Positions 59,214 to 62,044 of a stretch of DNA of 64,000 nucleotides are shown here, piece after piece. The DNA is from Hymenopus coronatus. Taxonomy: Eukaryota > Arthropoda > Insecta > Mantodea > Hymenopodidae. Each line of letters begins with the position of its first letter. Positions within the stretch are counted from its first letter, which is position 1. A program made the position numbers and the translations under genes. Location of the stretch: the NCBI GenBank assembly GCA_030762935.1, contig CM060886.1, positions 30,482,509-30,546,508 of the forward strand, written 5' to 3'. Below the pieces are notes generated by a model. That model did not search any database, was not told the origin of the DNA, and was given only the letters and a program-made list of their open reading frames with translations.

Positions 59214-60935
59214 ACACACACACACACACACAAAAATGTATATATATAAAGTTTTAAATTATAATGACTGATTTAAGTCTGTCTTCTACTCAATGATCAG
59301 CTGCCTGATACTATGCCAGTCACTGACCATAAACTTTGCCCACACCAAAGCTACAAGTATCTGACCCCAAGACCTCACTAAAGATAACTTACAACCAAGG
59401 TTTTATATAACAAAGGGAAAATCAGCAGCAGATATGAATTGTACATTTCTGTAAGTTCTCCTGATTGATACTTTCTAAAAACTGATATATGCAGAAATTA
59501 GATATCATCAGTGAAGCATTCTAATTTGTAAATAATTTTGCCTATGGGAAAGAGAGACAAGGACATCTATTTTTGTTCTACTACATAAAATTCCAGCTCA
59601 TTCTATAACATCAATTTGATAATGACGTCTTGAAGGTGTTAAAATTTAAATTACAAATTAATCTGTATATAAACATATATGGTTTAGTAATGAAGCAGTT
59701 GCAGTATGTCTTTGACAGCAAAATTATTGCTATTCGGGGCAAAACTCCAAAGCTGGGTCTAATGACTGTGCAAAATTTGCATCAACATCATTGTATATTA
59801 TTCAGTTGTGAAACCTGGTATAGAAACAGTTTGGCTAAGTCAGGTTTTGGCTGCCAAAAATTAAATTCATAATTTGTGAACATTTTGAAAATGTGTCACT
59901 TGAATGCATGCCCTTGGAATTATGCCCTTCTGAAGATACATATTTTAATACTAATTTTTGACATTCATTGCGTTTAAGTAAGAATATAATCTGTAAGTGA
60001 TATGACACAGACTAAAATTCAAGTGAAGTTTTTTTTTTTTTTTTGTGTTTAATAAATGTTACATTAAATGGACTAGAAAATTAATATTTATTGCATATAT
60101 TTTACCATTGTAATTTGAAATGTAGAGCTTTTATATGTAGTTTTGAGAGTAATAATTAATACAATATATTTAGAAACGACATTGACAAATTTTTACATAC
60201 ATATTTAATATTTTGAGATGTACGTCTTAACATTAAATCTGGACACCTTTCTATATAAGGATGTGAGGACTGTGTAATAACGAGGCTGTAAAGGCCAAGT
60301 TATATAGTTTTTAATGTTAATAGAACATGTCAAAGTATACAAAATTAAAAATTTCAAGTACCTATACAACATTTAAAGTTTTTGCATGCTTGGCCATAAT
60401 GAACCTACAGAACACAATCTAATATAATATAATCTACTATTGGTGCCTACCTAATATTGGGTGGGATATTACTTACTAAAAGTAGGTGGGAGAGAAAATA
60501 AAAAGAATATATGTAGTAGTTGATTGATTCATTCAGTTTTTATTCAACTTATGGGATTACTCAATATTGCGATTCAAAACTTAAATGTTTATTTTATTAT
60601 TTGTATAAGCATTAATAATTGTATAGCAACGTTTCATTCCATACCTGTTACTTTCTTAGTATGATGTTTTTCCCCTATAGCAGGCTAAGTGGAAGGCAAC
60701 CAAAGAAGCCGTTATTGATGGTACATCTGAGACATGATGAGAGGTACAGCTGAGGAGCTTGAAAATAAGAAATATAAATTCAGTACAATAAAGATGCTTA
60801 CCTGTAGTGATCCTCTGGAACGACTCAGAAGGCGAGAAAGTGCTAAGGGTGAAGATCTAGACTGTGCCTGCACAGTTTCCTCCTCTTCAAAACCCGAACT
60901 GTGTCCTTCATCTTCACTAGCCCTATCACTGGCAC
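3038..60935 (-). CDS. WDR81: WDR81, 3' two-thirds of the gene (16 spliced exons, 5' end outside the window)
   Basis: Sixteen exons on the minus strand join with matching phase at each GT-AG junction and encode 1,272 residues plus a stop. The C-terminal half is recognised as WDR81 by conserved segments such as [16 protein letters not shown], the WD blades [11 protein letters not shown] and [12 protein letters not shown], and a final blade ending [15 protein letters not shown]. In animals WDR81 is a BEACH/WD40 protein of endosomal membranes. With WDR91 it restrains the class III PI3-kinase complex during early-to-late endosome conversion, and it has a reported role in clearing ubiquitinated aggregates. 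Human WDR81 is about 1,940 residues, so roughly the first 650, including BEACH, are missing here and should lie beyond 64000. The middle part (residues about 1-800 of this fragment) is helical and lacks a domain I can name. The coding exons show no frameshift or internal stop. Exons in order: 60802-60935, 55883-56134, 53289-53681, 49505-49902, 47433-47554, 43041-43178, 40603-40721, 34294-34546, 29000-29175, 23038-23315, 21954-22140, 18510-18889, 12571-12778, 8968-9261, 7654-7910, 3038-3269. Confidence 0.93.
3270..3870. other. Intron stretch, nothing recognised
   Basis: AT-rich WDR81 intron sequence between the last exon and the RTE-like LINE. I see no repeat, coding potential or structure in it. 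Confidence 0.5.
3871..6410 (-). mobile_element. RTE-like LINE, decayed, split by another LINE
   Basis: The minus strand at 4024-4227 encodes [20 protein letters not shown] and [19 protein letters not shown], the C-terminal part of the common 'endonuclease-reverse transcriptase' proteins of RTE-type LINEs. Further upstream on the same strand, near 5990-5950, lies a DFEK-type reverse transcriptase motif (TTTATAGATTTTGAAAAGCC). Many stops and frameshifts make it dead. It is interrupted by the plus-strand LINE at 4480-5532. Confidence 0.7.
4480..5532 (+). mobile_element. 5'-truncated LINE carrying an RNase H domain
   Basis: The plus strand encodes [43 protein letters not shown] and [13 protein letters not shown], the four acidic/His blocks of a LINE RNase H. 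A zinc-type tail ([19 protein letters not shown]) follows. A stop after PAHCGI and other breaks make it a pseudogene. The insertion is flanked by a 16-bp direct repeat, acttcttccaaatcaa, at 4464-4479 and 5533-5548, as expected for target-primed insertion. RNase H domains of this kind occur in R1-, I- and some jockey-group LINEs. Confidence 0.85.
6411..7653. other. Intron stretch, no recognised element
   Basis: AT-rich. A short minus-strand open frame at 6763-6945 ([14 protein letters not shown]) and the text around 6690-6800 look like an old transposon relic, but I cannot name a family. Confidence 0.4.
7654..7910 (-). CDS. WDR81: WDR81 exon: WD40 blades 4 and 5
   Basis: This exon has 257 bases, acceptor ccttttttag and donor gtaagtta. 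It encodes [20 protein letters not shown] and [20 protein letters not shown], followed by LDQTVSAW: two WD40 blades. It ends two bases into a lysine codon completed by the last exon. Reading through the donor gives an immediate stop. Confidence 0.95.
7911..8967. other. Intron stretch, nothing recognised
   Basis: AT-rich intron between WDR81 exons, with no repeat or coding signal that I can support. Confidence 0.5.
8968..9261 (-). CDS. WDR81: WDR81 exon: WD40 blades 2 and 3
   Basis: This exon has 294 bases, phase 0 at both ends, acceptor aattgtgcag and donor gtaataac. It encodes [34 protein letters not shown] and [12 protein letters not shown], two WD40 blades in which the second keeps the WD-type strand d in a weak form. 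[10 protein letters not shown] corresponds to the VHVWDPFTG of vertebrate WDR81. Confidence 0.95.
9437..10290 (+). mobile_element. MITE family M, left copy of an inverted pair
   Basis: This is a non-coding element of about 850 bases. It begins aaaaatctgatgtg..catgactttctctat and ends ctatgtacatagtgcgtatagagaaagt. The ends carry a short inverted repeat (actttctctata). The same element appears at 10452-11935 in the opposite orientation and as fragments near 1275, 19950, 23680, 30805, 32190, 36030 and 56790. No transposase is present. Confidence 0.75.
10595..10617. repeat. GT microsatellite
   Basis: A short uninterrupted GT run lies inside MITE M. Other copies of the element have simple repeats of related type at the same place. 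Confidence 0.9.
11192..11814. mobile_element. MITE with about 33-bp inverted ends and a TA target site, nested in MITE M
   Basis: The left end ttatcggtgaaaaattactttgtgactgaca and the right end, read in reverse complement, ttatcagtgagaaatttccttgtgattgaca, match with about five differences. TA flanks both ends. The surrounding MITE M resumes on the other side, which fixes the borders. There is no coding capacity. Confidence 0.75.
11938..12040. repeat. TC microsatellite
   Basis: A nearly pure TC run of about 65 bases followed by a degenerate TC-rich part. Open frames across it (Arg/Glu repeats on the minus strand) are artefacts of the repeat. Confidence 0.95.
12571..12778 (-). CDS. WDR81: WDR81 exon: [16 protein letters not shown] and first WD40 blade
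   Basis: This exon has 208 bases, acceptor ttttttccag and donor gtaacaca. It starts with the WDR81 signature [16 protein letters not shown], then [20 protein letters not shown], and ends with a classical WD repeat ([15 protein letters not shown]). The GH and WD-type positions of the blade are intact. Confidence 0.95.
13075..17830 (-). mobile_element. Near full-length LINE (decayed), antisense to the window
   Basis: On the minus strand, from high to low coordinates, there are: a hydrophobic start with [10 protein letters not shown] and a coiled-coil (17642-17319); an endonuclease part with [11 protein letters not shown] (near 16200); a maturase-like linker ([20 protein letters not shown], about 15650); and reverse transcriptase blocks [24 protein letters not shown] and MLYGAEIWG. 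It is about 4.75 kb long with many stops and frameshifts. GAT/ATC-rich simple sequence sits at both ends (13068-13080 and 17829-17850) and may be the target. The clade is uncertain; the single-ORF order and motifs recall LINEs of the I/Ingi/RTE side. Confidence 0.8.
14701..14872. repeat. 86-bp tandem duplication inside the LINE reverse transcriptase
   Basis: The block attcttttcaacttcaatt..aataggatgtac occurs twice in a row, at 14701-14786 and 14787-14872, with almost no difference. It duplicates the [20 protein letters not shown] segment, so it arose after or with the death of the element. Confidence 0.92.
17840..18509. other. Intron stretch, nothing recognised
   Basis: AT-rich sequence downstream of the exon at 18510-18889. 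No supported feature. Confidence 0.5.
18510..18889 (-). CDS. WDR81: WDR81 exon: segment before the WD40 propeller
   Basis: This exon has 380 bases, acceptor tatgttgcag and donor gtatattc. It encodes [40 protein letters not shown], then a variable serine/glycine stretch ending SRKMENTNR. It ends two bases into an arginine codon and leads into the conserved [10 protein letters not shown] of the next exon. Confidence 0.93.
18890..19945. other. Intron stretch, nothing recognised
   Basis: AT-rich, with a pyrimidine-rich part around 19350-19560 that could be an old antisense LINE piece. No motif supports it. Confidence 0.4.
19950..20285 (+). mobile_element. MITE family M, truncated copy
   Basis: It begins like the left copy (cacatgactttctctac), continues with cttattacttgcttccttgt and ggacaggaattgacaaattc, and stops after caactccttgaaaaaaatgta, where a SINE begins. 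Confidence 0.7.
20288..20515 (+). repeat. tRNA-derived SINE, family B (5'-truncated)
   Basis: It contains gcccaggtttgatccc (box-B-like), then tgagatttgtggtggtcaaagtggtgc, ctctgggttcccccacaatcgcattccacc and a tail ending in an A run. The same body occurs at 27195-27450, 29310-29486 and 58630-58850. Confidence 0.75.
20905..21140 (+). repeat. tRNA-derived SINE
   Basis: The stretch cacggtagctcagtggttt (box A) and ttggtttgattcctggctc (box B) lie 30 bases apart, as in a tRNA, followed by an unrelated body (caccccaccattggaggtag). The tRNA-like part does not fold as a complete tRNA. Confidence 0.65.
21789..21877 (+). repeat. Single arm of a foldback element
   Basis: It matches one arm of the hairpin at 25842-26026: gaatttgagttggtttt, acacaaacatcactta, and gggaacacttgttccc, which is itself palindromic. 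The second arm is absent here. Confidence 0.7.
21954..22140 (-). CDS. WDR81: WDR81 exon: low-complexity linker
   Basis: This exon has 187 bases, acceptor atatgtctag and donor gtttgtgc. It encodes [20 protein letters not shown] and a proline/serine part, ending in a Gln/Glu-rich run ([12 protein letters not shown]). It is likely disordered. Phases match both neighbours. Confidence 0.9.
22225..22420 (-). repeat. tRNA-derived SINE, family C
   Basis: Minus strand: ggtagctcaactgga and gatccatggttcaaattgtg resemble box A and box B, and the shared tail gcattgagtttttcagtc and upstream tgtggtttacagggaaaaac match the copy at 300-490. Confidence 0.6.
22455..22630 (+). repeat. tRNA-derived SINE
   Basis: Plus strand: atggaagctcaatagttagagcaac (box A) and aatggttcaattccctg (box B), then a tail with cactgaattttccagtctgg. 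It is related to the copy at 57465-57600. Confidence 0.6.
23038..23315 (-). CDS. WDR81: WDR81 exon: solenoid end
   Basis: This exon has 278 bases, acceptor ttctttcag and donor gtgagaaa. It encodes [18 protein letters not shown], then [20 protein letters not shown], then [20 protein letters not shown]. It is helical and well conserved in style, and ends two bases into an arginine codon. Confidence 0.92.
23680..24040 (+). mobile_element. MITE family M, truncated copy
   Basis: It starts aaaaaatctgatgtgctccattcacatgactttctctac and runs to ataacataaattgtgtgttttaatgtgctctac, the same as the first half of the copy at 9437. It keeps the intact site (cctattacttgcttcc) that is interrupted at 11190. 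Confidence 0.75.
24045..25835. other. Intron stretch, nothing recognised
   Basis: AT-rich sequence of about 1.8 kb with no coding, repeat or structural signal that I can name. Confidence 0.5.
25842..26026. mobile_element. Foldback element: hairpin with about 85-bp arms
   Basis: The left arm 25842-25925 and right arm 25942-26026 are inverted copies with few differences, separated by a 16-base loop. The arm contains gggaacacttgttccc, a palindrome in itself. The outer ends (aaaagaatttgagttgg) are shared with the single arm at 21789. There is no coding capacity. Confidence 0.9.
26148..26290. mobile_element. Foldback element F2, copy 1
   Basis: The arms 26148-26179 and 26212-26243 (ttgaaatttagttgagtcga...) are a perfect 32-bp inverted repeat around a 32-base loop. 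The flank to 26290 (aaaacacatcactgtcacaaagtccaccatat) matches, in reverse, the flank of the copy at 43255-43443, so the element is larger than the hairpin. Confidence 0.85.
26290..27000. repeat. Degenerate tandem array, about four units of 170-210 bases
   Basis: Four related blocks repeat: a CT/CCAC-rich part, gtgaattt..cattcaaatt, a run like acaataatgtgttatattcggtatgtt, aaatagaaaa, then a tctgctgccatcactgcc-type stretch. The anchor gtgaatt/gtgagtt/atgaatt falls at about 26384, 26557, 26751 and 26959. The units have diverged. Confidence 0.7.
27190..27450 (+). repeat. tRNA-derived SINE, family B (truncated)
   Basis: It shares cacatgtgggagttgtggtggacaaagtgg and ttttctctgggtcc with the copies at 20288 and 58630. 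The tRNA part is reduced. Confidence 0.65.
27700..28390 (+). pseudogene. hAT-like transposase relic
   Basis: The plus strand reads [20 protein letters not shown], then, after breaks, [20 protein letters not shown] and [14 protein letters not shown], a stop, and LLTDCEDTI. The order (core, 'SxxSEQxFS', short tail) resembles the C-terminal dimerisation region of hAT-type transposases. Several stops and a frameshift break it, and the family call is from pattern only. Confidence 0.45.
29000..29175 (-). CDS. WDR81: WDR81 exon: solenoid segment
   Basis: This exon has 176 bases, acceptor cattgtag and donor gtatgttt. It encodes [20 protein letters not shown] and [19 protein letters not shown], two helix pairs of the alpha-solenoid type. 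It ends in phase 0. The intron just upstream (29176-34293) contains a SINE with a TTAA element inside it. Confidence 0.92.
29310..29486 (-). repeat. tRNA-derived SINE, family B, body half (split by a TTAA element)
   Basis: On the minus strand it shares catcgcattccac, ggtttctc and tttgtggtgtgtaaagc with the intact copy at 58630-58850. The tRNA-like half continues at 30173-30235 after the inserted element. Confidence 0.8.
29487..30172. mobile_element. piggyBac-type non-autonomous element with TTAA target duplication
   Basis: TTAA at 29487-29490 and 30169-30172 flanks 678 bases whose ends are an inverted repeat (left cacattgaagcccaggc, right in reverse cacattgaagcccaagc, one difference). It sits inside a family B SINE whose two halves join when it is removed. 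TTAA targets and short inverted ends are the mark of piggyBac elements. The interior holds a short open frame (29546-29809) that I do not recognise and no transposase. Confidence 0.85.
30173..30235 (-). repeat. tRNA-derived SINE, family B, tRNA-like half
   Basis: On the minus strand, ggggctgcaccatggttgagtggttagaccact carries box A, with the box B region just upstream of the TTAA insertion. It resembles a class II tRNA head (Ser/Leu type). Confidence 0.75.
30236..30804. other. Intron stretch, nothing recognised
   Basis: AT-rich. The duplicated text tttttggaattccattcagttt/tttcttggaattaagtacata hints at an internal repeat, but no element is recognised. Confidence 0.4.
30805..31530 (-). mobile_element. 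MITE family M copy, split by a SINE
   Basis: It has the reverse orientation. Left part 30805-31012 (tagtacatatgtagagaaggtattgtactgcac ... acacgataactcaaaaatgaaa) and right part 31319-31530 (accaaactggtattcaaattttgtatct ... tttctgggaatagtctctgaag). The SINE at 31016-31318 lies between them. Confidence 0.75.
31016..31318 (+). repeat. tRNA-derived SINE, family A
   Basis: The tRNA-like head is tccatggtgtagtggttacc (box A) and tggtcgcaggttctaac (box B). The body has ttcgagtgtaaaaatcctta, ggaagggaagtaaagctgct and cctgataaaagaggcccctg, then a T-rich end. It is full length compared with 54974-55271. Confidence 0.85.
32190..32345 (+). mobile_element. MITE family M, 3'-end fragment
   Basis: The stretch gggacctcaaagcctatatttctggagaaatctcg and the end ctactatgtgcatagtacatgtagaaag match the end of the left copy (10180-10285). 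Confidence 0.7.
32940..33695 (+). mobile_element. Penelope-like element relic with GIY-YIG endonuclease and inverted end repeats
   Basis: The plus strand reads [11 protein letters not shown], then [18 protein letters not shown] and [13 protein letters not shown], the YIG half of a GIY-YIG nuclease as in Penelope-like retroelements. It is close to the protein at 45732-46103 and is broken by several stops. The flanks 32940-33015 and 33618-33695 are inverted copies (aggacatatgttttgctctccttgaaggcatc against its reverse complement). Confidence 0.75.
33700..34290. other. Intron stretch, nothing recognised except a purine run
   Basis: AT-rich. A G/A-rich run lies at 34018-34060, and a foldback-like piece (agtgacatagtgttaaaata) at about 34188-34230 resembles element F2. 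No gene. Confidence 0.4.
34294..34546 (-). CDS. WDR81: WDR81 exon: conserved [14 protein letters not shown] segment
   Basis: This exon has 253 bases, acceptor attttgtag and donor gtaattag. It encodes about 84 residues beginning [20 protein letters not shown] and continuing [20 protein letters not shown], a segment I recognise as strongly conserved in WDR81. It is helical in character and ends one base into an alanine codon. Confidence 0.93.
34955..35095 (-). mobile_element. Penelope-like reverse transcriptase fragment (minus orientation)
   Basis: On the minus strand a frame gives [20 protein letters not shown], the IYRKPT motif typical of Penelope-like reverse transcriptases. It is the inverted twin of 36285-36430, with about 140 bases of matching sequence. 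Confidence 0.7.
35107..35262 (-). pseudogene. Nuclear copy of mitochondrial 12S rRNA (NUMT)
   Basis: The plus strand carries aataatagggtatctaatcctagtt, the reverse complement of the universal 12S primer site, preceded by ttaaagatcatatctattaatactctagtataaaaatttaca and attatcgattacataacagattcctctaaatag, as in insect mitochondrial 12S. The rRNA sense strand is minus. Only about 155 bases are present, and the text is disturbed at both ends. It shows the host is an insect or close arthropod. Confidence 0.85.
35263..35665 (+). mobile_element. LINE 3' end (CR1/L2-like)
   Basis: The plus strand gives [20 protein letters not shown] and [17 protein letters not shown], the C-terminal end of CR1/L2-like reverse transcriptase proteins (compare 39650-39770). 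It is followed by an AT-rich 3' part ending in a short TTGAA-type repeat (acttgaattgaattgg). Confidence 0.65.
36030..36240 (+). mobile_element. MITE family M fragment
   Basis: The stretches ttccatgtaaacgttagttaggggtaggggga and gagattaaataccaggttagg match positions around 9995-10095 of the left copy. Confidence 0.5.
36285..36510 (+). mobile_element. Penelope-like reverse transcriptase fragment (plus orientation)
   Basis: The plus strand gives [20 protein letters not shown], then a stop, and further on [20 protein letters not shown]. It is the inverted twin of 34955-35095. Several stops make it dead. Confidence 0.7.
36510..39820 (+). mobile_element. CR1/L2-like LINE with esterase, endonuclease and reverse transcriptase parts (decayed)
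   Basis: Four parts follow in order. An SGNH-esterase-like ORF1 end (36520-36790): [19 protein letters not shown] and [13 protein letters not shown]. An AP endonuclease (36995-37700): [23 protein letters not shown] and a late [11 protein letters not shown] reverse transcriptase (38124-39240): [17 protein letters not shown] and [13 protein letters not shown]-terminal tail (39650-39770): [18 protein letters not shown]. The length of about 3.3 kb is near complete. Stops and shifts separate the parts. The esterase ORF1 together with this layout is typical of CR1/L2-group LINEs. Confidence 0.8.
39934..39967. repeat. GT microsatellite
   Basis: A GT run of about 17 units followed by a degenerate GT/GC part to about 39995. 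Confidence 0.95.
40603..40721 (-). CDS. WDR81: WDR81 exon: charged linker
   Basis: This exon has 119 bases. The donor gtaagaat is good. The acceptor ttggccaaag has a weak pyrimidine tract, so the exact 5' edge is the least certain of the firm exons, although its phase fits. It encodes [20 protein letters not shown] and then a lysine-rich stretch ending KKLTAHCK, and leads straight into the conserved [18 protein letters not shown] of the next exon. Confidence 0.8.
40725..43040. other. Intron stretch, nothing recognised
   Basis: About 2.3 kb of AT-rich sequence. A purine-rich part at 41090-41560 may be an old transposon, but no motif supports this. Confidence 0.45.
43041..43178 (-). CDS. WDR81: WDR81 exon: short linker with hydrophobic helix
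   Basis: This exon has 138 bases, acceptor cattttcag and donor gtaagttg. It encodes [15 protein letters not shown] followed by [16 protein letters not shown]. Phases at both ends agree with the neighbouring exons. It is likely a flexible linker, and no motif is recognised. Confidence 0.86.
43255..43443. mobile_element. Foldback element F2, copy 2: perfect 45-bp arms around a poly-T run
   Basis: The arms 43301-43345 and 43399-43443 are identical in reverse complement over 45 bases and enclose about 50 T residues. The left flank (43255-43300) matches, in reverse, the flank of copy 1 at 26244-26290, so the two copies lie in opposite orientation. Confidence 0.92.
43444..44985. other. Intron stretch, mostly unrecognised
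   Basis: It contains a degenerate tRNA-SINE-like part near 44260-44420 (gtggtgcagtagtattt; gtttttccctatcttcctaggtg) and an A-rich/CA-rich simple repeat at 44850-44900. Nothing else is supported. Confidence 0.45.
44990..45675 (-). mobile_element. LINE reverse transcriptase, 3' half (split by a Penelope-like element)
   Basis: The minus strand encodes [20 protein letters not shown] and [20 protein letters not shown], the thumb/connection part of a CR1/jockey-group reverse transcriptase, with frame breaks. The upstream half is at 46795-47320. Confidence 0.75.
45676..46790 (-). mobile_element. Penelope-like element with GIY-YIG endonuclease and inverted plus tandem ends
   Basis: The minus strand at about 46180-45732 reads SGIYQLNC, a stop, [18 protein letters not shown], then [20 protein letters not shown] and [20 protein letters not shown]: the GIY and YIG blocks and C-terminal helices of the Penelope-like endonuclease. 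It is a 5'-truncated copy with no reverse transcriptase. The last about 220 bases are repeated twice in a row in the opposite orientation at 46324-46543 and 46554-46773. The whole lies inside a LINE, whose two halves flank it. Confidence 0.85.
46324..46773 (+). repeat. Tandem pair of the Penelope-like 3' end (230-base period), inverted to the parent
   Basis: Each unit begins attttgatatacctccaatt and ends gaagattggttgcaact, nearly identical to each other and to the reverse complement of about 45688-45911. LTR-like and inverted terminal arrangements of this kind are known for Penelope-like elements. Confidence 0.92.
46795..47320 (-). mobile_element. LINE reverse transcriptase, 5' half
   Basis: The minus strand shows [17 protein letters not shown] and a degenerate catalytic block (LFADGTNLV, where active enzymes have ADD). 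It belongs with 44990-45675. Confidence 0.7.
47433..47554 (-). CDS. WDR81: WDR81 exon: acidic linker
   Basis: This exon has 122 bases, acceptor tctttcttaag and donor gtttgcat. It encodes an acidic, probably disordered segment ([18 protein letters not shown], then [14 protein letters not shown]). One base is left over and completes a glutamate codon with the next exon. The composition and the exact phase fit on both sides support it. Confidence 0.87.
47555..49504. other. Intron stretch, nothing recognised
   Basis: About 2 kb of AT-rich sequence without supported features. Confidence 0.5.
49505..49902 (-). CDS. WDR81: WDR81 exon: HEAT-like helical segment
   Basis: This exon has 398 bases, acceptor ttattttcag and donor gtaagtaa, and encodes about 132 residues. 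The alternating helices ([60 protein letters not shown]) look like an alpha-solenoid. The exon ends two bases into a lysine codon completed by the exon at 47433-47554. Reading through the donor meets a stop at once, which supports the splice site. Confidence 0.92.
49903..51855. other. Intron stretch, one SINE relic
   Basis: AT-rich. At 50765-50830 a minus-strand SINE family C remnant (ttcaaatcccagccatgcattgaattttgta) is visible. The rest holds nothing I can name. Confidence 0.5.
51858..53083 (+). mobile_element. mariner transposon with dead transposase
   Basis: Terminal inverted repeats: left 51865-51887 (atggtttgataagtctggtaaa), right 53054-53080 in reverse (tgggtggtttgataagtctggtaaaa). Between them the plus strand encodes a broken mariner transposase: an N-terminal helix-turn-helix part ([20 protein letters not shown]) and a catalytic part with [30 protein letters not shown] and [17 protein letters not shown] (active enzymes have APSD). 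Several stops, a poly-T run at 52571-52597 and frameshifts inactivate it. Confidence 0.9.
53289..53681 (-). CDS. WDR81: WDR81 exon: LGCLVMELF segment
   Basis: This exon has 393 bases, phase 0 at both ends, acceptor ttttcag and donor gtatgtaa, and encodes 131 residues. The start [16 protein letters not shown] resembles the helix after the activation segment of protein kinases (LGC..xEL). That fits the view that some BEACH proteins carry a degenerate kinase-like part, but here it is only a resemblance. Later come a proline-rich stretch ([15 protein letters not shown]) and an acidic helix. Confidence 0.92.
53780..53862. repeat. TC-rich microsatellite
   Basis: Imperfect TC/CCCT repeats followed by a short CA run. 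Serine/leucine-rich open frames across it are artefacts. Confidence 0.9.
54349..54386. repeat. ATC trinucleotide repeat
   Basis: About twelve ATC-type units with a few changes. Confidence 0.85.
54387..54970. other. Intron stretch, unrecognised, less AT-rich than its surroundings
   Basis: It contains tandem-like text around 54700-54740 (gattaggtttaggctaggtttag). Possibly a transposon relic; no motif supports this. Confidence 0.35.
54974..55271 (+). repeat. tRNA-derived SINE, family A, full length
   Basis: The head gccctccgtggtgtaatggttaccatgctaac (box A) and ggtcgcgggttcaaaccc (box B) resembles a tRNA. The body (gggtgtaaaaatccttaaca, ccttcggaagggaagtaaag, cctgatagagaggcctctga) and a T-rich end follow. 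Box B is almost the consensus, so this is a rather young copy. Confidence 0.9.
55272..55880. other. Intron stretch, nothing recognised
   Basis: AT-rich sequence without supported features. Confidence 0.5.
55883..56134 (-). CDS. WDR81: WDR81 exon: helical segment
   Basis: This exon has 252 bases, phase 0 at both ends, acceptor ttttgtctag and donor gtaagagc. It encodes 84 residues: a polar start, then a leucine-rich helical part ([16 protein letters not shown]), ending in TRRIREMQ. The next exon follows without a frame change. I see no named domain in it. Confidence 0.9.
56135..56785. other. Intron stretch, nothing recognised
   Basis: AT-rich sequence. A stretch at 56414-56440 (gggtgattgaaaagttttca) recalls mariner/Tc1-type ends, but no partner is seen. 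Confidence 0.4.
56790..57825 (+). mobile_element. MITE family M, diverged copy with a SINE insertion
   Basis: It starts catgactttctttaccttct, has ttttaaagcgatctacatcctttgtgtag and aatcaaaatcattacaag in the middle, and ends tctactcattatgtacatggtagaaaaa. A SINE at 57455-57600 sits inside. Confidence 0.6.
57455..57600 (+). repeat. tRNA-derived SINE
   Basis: Box-A-like caatagttagagcaactgcac and box-B-like cttcaaattccagccgtg, then tgaaattgaatttttcagtt as in the other family C copies. Confidence 0.55.
58084..58438. repeat. Inverted repeat with about 120-base arms, unknown element
   Basis: Arm 1 (58084-58202) and arm 2 (58311-58438) match in reverse complement at roughly three in four positions (gatgtgaaag, atttaggactc, caattgactc, tgtggaaggt, agcaa). 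The spacer is about 108 bases. An open frame on the minus strand ([20 protein letters not shown]) is mirrored in arm 2, so the arms look like two copies of one coding-derived piece. Not recognised. Confidence 0.65.
58500..58600 (+). repeat. tRNA-derived SINE relic
   Basis: The stretches cagtcaagtggtcatctggc and cccaggtttgattcctggct resemble box A and box B at tRNA spacing. It ends in a T run. Confidence 0.55.
58630..58852 (-). repeat. tRNA-derived SINE, family B, full length
   Basis: On the minus strand the head gccatggccgagtggttagaccact (box A, Ser/Leu-tRNA-like) is followed by ggcagccaagttcaatctc (box B region), then gatttgtggtgaacaaagtgg, ctccagtatctcccgccatc and gcattccaccagtgctcc. It is the best copy of the family in this window. 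Confidence 0.85.
59152..59231. repeat. TC then AC microsatellite
   Basis: A TC run of about 55 bases followed directly by an AC run. Ser/Leu-rich open frames across it are artefacts. Confidence 0.95.
59235..60800. other. Intron stretch, nothing recognised
   Basis: About 1.5 kb of AT-rich sequence with a short T run at 60029-60043. No supported features. Confidence 0.5.
60802..60935 (-). CDS. WDR81: WDR81 exon: acidic/serine linker, first firm exon in the window
   Basis: Acceptor attcttag and donor gtaagcat bound 134 bases. The exon encodes [15 protein letters not shown], an acidic EEEE run, and then a basic/serine stretch ([13 protein letters not shown]). It looks like a disordered linker following the BEACH region. 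It starts with two bases of a split codon, so at least one exon lies upstream. It ends in phase 0 and continues in the exon at 55883-56134. Confidence 0.85.
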
Positions 60936-61450
60936 CTAAGAATCAATATGTAGAGCATTTAAGAGCTGAAATTTGTTAAATGGTTTAATCTATTATGAGA
61001 TAAAATATGACATCTACTATATAAACCTGTGTGACCATCATTTGTGTTCTGAGATAATGGTACCCAGTTGAAACTTAATAAGCTTGACTAAATTAATTGC
61101 CACAAGAAAGACACATTTTTGCAAAAACAAAAATCAGGGGGTCCACTGCCTTGATGGTTTAAAATTCAATATATTTCCAGTAAAGGTTTAGACAAAATTC
61201 CACTATTGCATTAAGTCATATTGCAGGAAAAATGTAGCAATATTCAAATGTGTGTTACAGCTAGCTTAACACCTCCACTGATTTTATTCGTTTCCACAGT
61301 CATTTTATGAAGCTTTGTTTGTTACTACTGATATATCCAATATTGAACAGGTAGCTTTTTAAATCTTGAATGACAAGTTTATTAAGTTACTCTCAGTACT
61401 AATTGTCTAATGATCTAGAAGATTTTTTTACACTGAGTTCTACTCTTTAC

Positions 61451-61501
61451 CTCCTAGAACTGCATTTTTATAAAGCTCCTCTGCTATGAACCAAACATTC
61501 A
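61451..61501 (-). CDS. WDR81: Candidate WDR81 exon (51 bases)
   Basis: The minus strand has a pyrimidine-containing acceptor (ccattaataccag), 51 open bases reading NVWFIAEELYKNAVLG, and a good donor (ggag|gtaaag). The single base left over completes a glycine codon with the first two bases of the exon at 60802-60935, and the other end fits the candidate exon at 62045-62099. Phase therefore agrees on both sides. The exon is short and was judged by eye only, so it may be fortuitous. Confidence 0.45.
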
Positions 61502-62044
61502 CTGGTATTAATGGAAATGAGAATGAAATATTCCTGATCTTAGTCTCTCACACCTCCAACAATCTTCCAGATTCCGTAAATGCTGTATAGTCCATTAAAC
61601 AATTTTTAGTTATGAAAGGTTATCCAAGTGGTTGAGTCATGTTTATATAAACTCAATAAATGAAATGTATTTTTTCTTTGTTTGTGTAATTATTTAATAG
61701 CATATGCACTATGATAACTAACCTGAAAGGAAGTGGTACACAGTGAAGCAAAATGATAACTTTAGAAACTAACATTGAGTCGAACTTAACAATTTTAAGT
61801 ATCCAGAGGCATCGATACAAATGAGTCCGGCAGTCGAAGGTAGTTGAGAATGCAGACAAGTTCTATAAAACATTTGTACTATATGTACATAAAAACAAGT
61901 GAAGTTTTAAAAGTGCTTAGTTCAACTCAATGTTAATTTCTAAAGTTAGCATATGCACTAATCAATTTTTGTATAAAGGAAATAAGTATCCCCTGACATT
62001 CTAAGGAAATAAATATGAAACTGACAGATACAAAAATGTCTTAC

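Noticed and set aside
58996..59271. 91-residue open frame on the plus strand
   Set aside because: Its second half is the TC/AC microsatellite; the first half shows no conserved motif.
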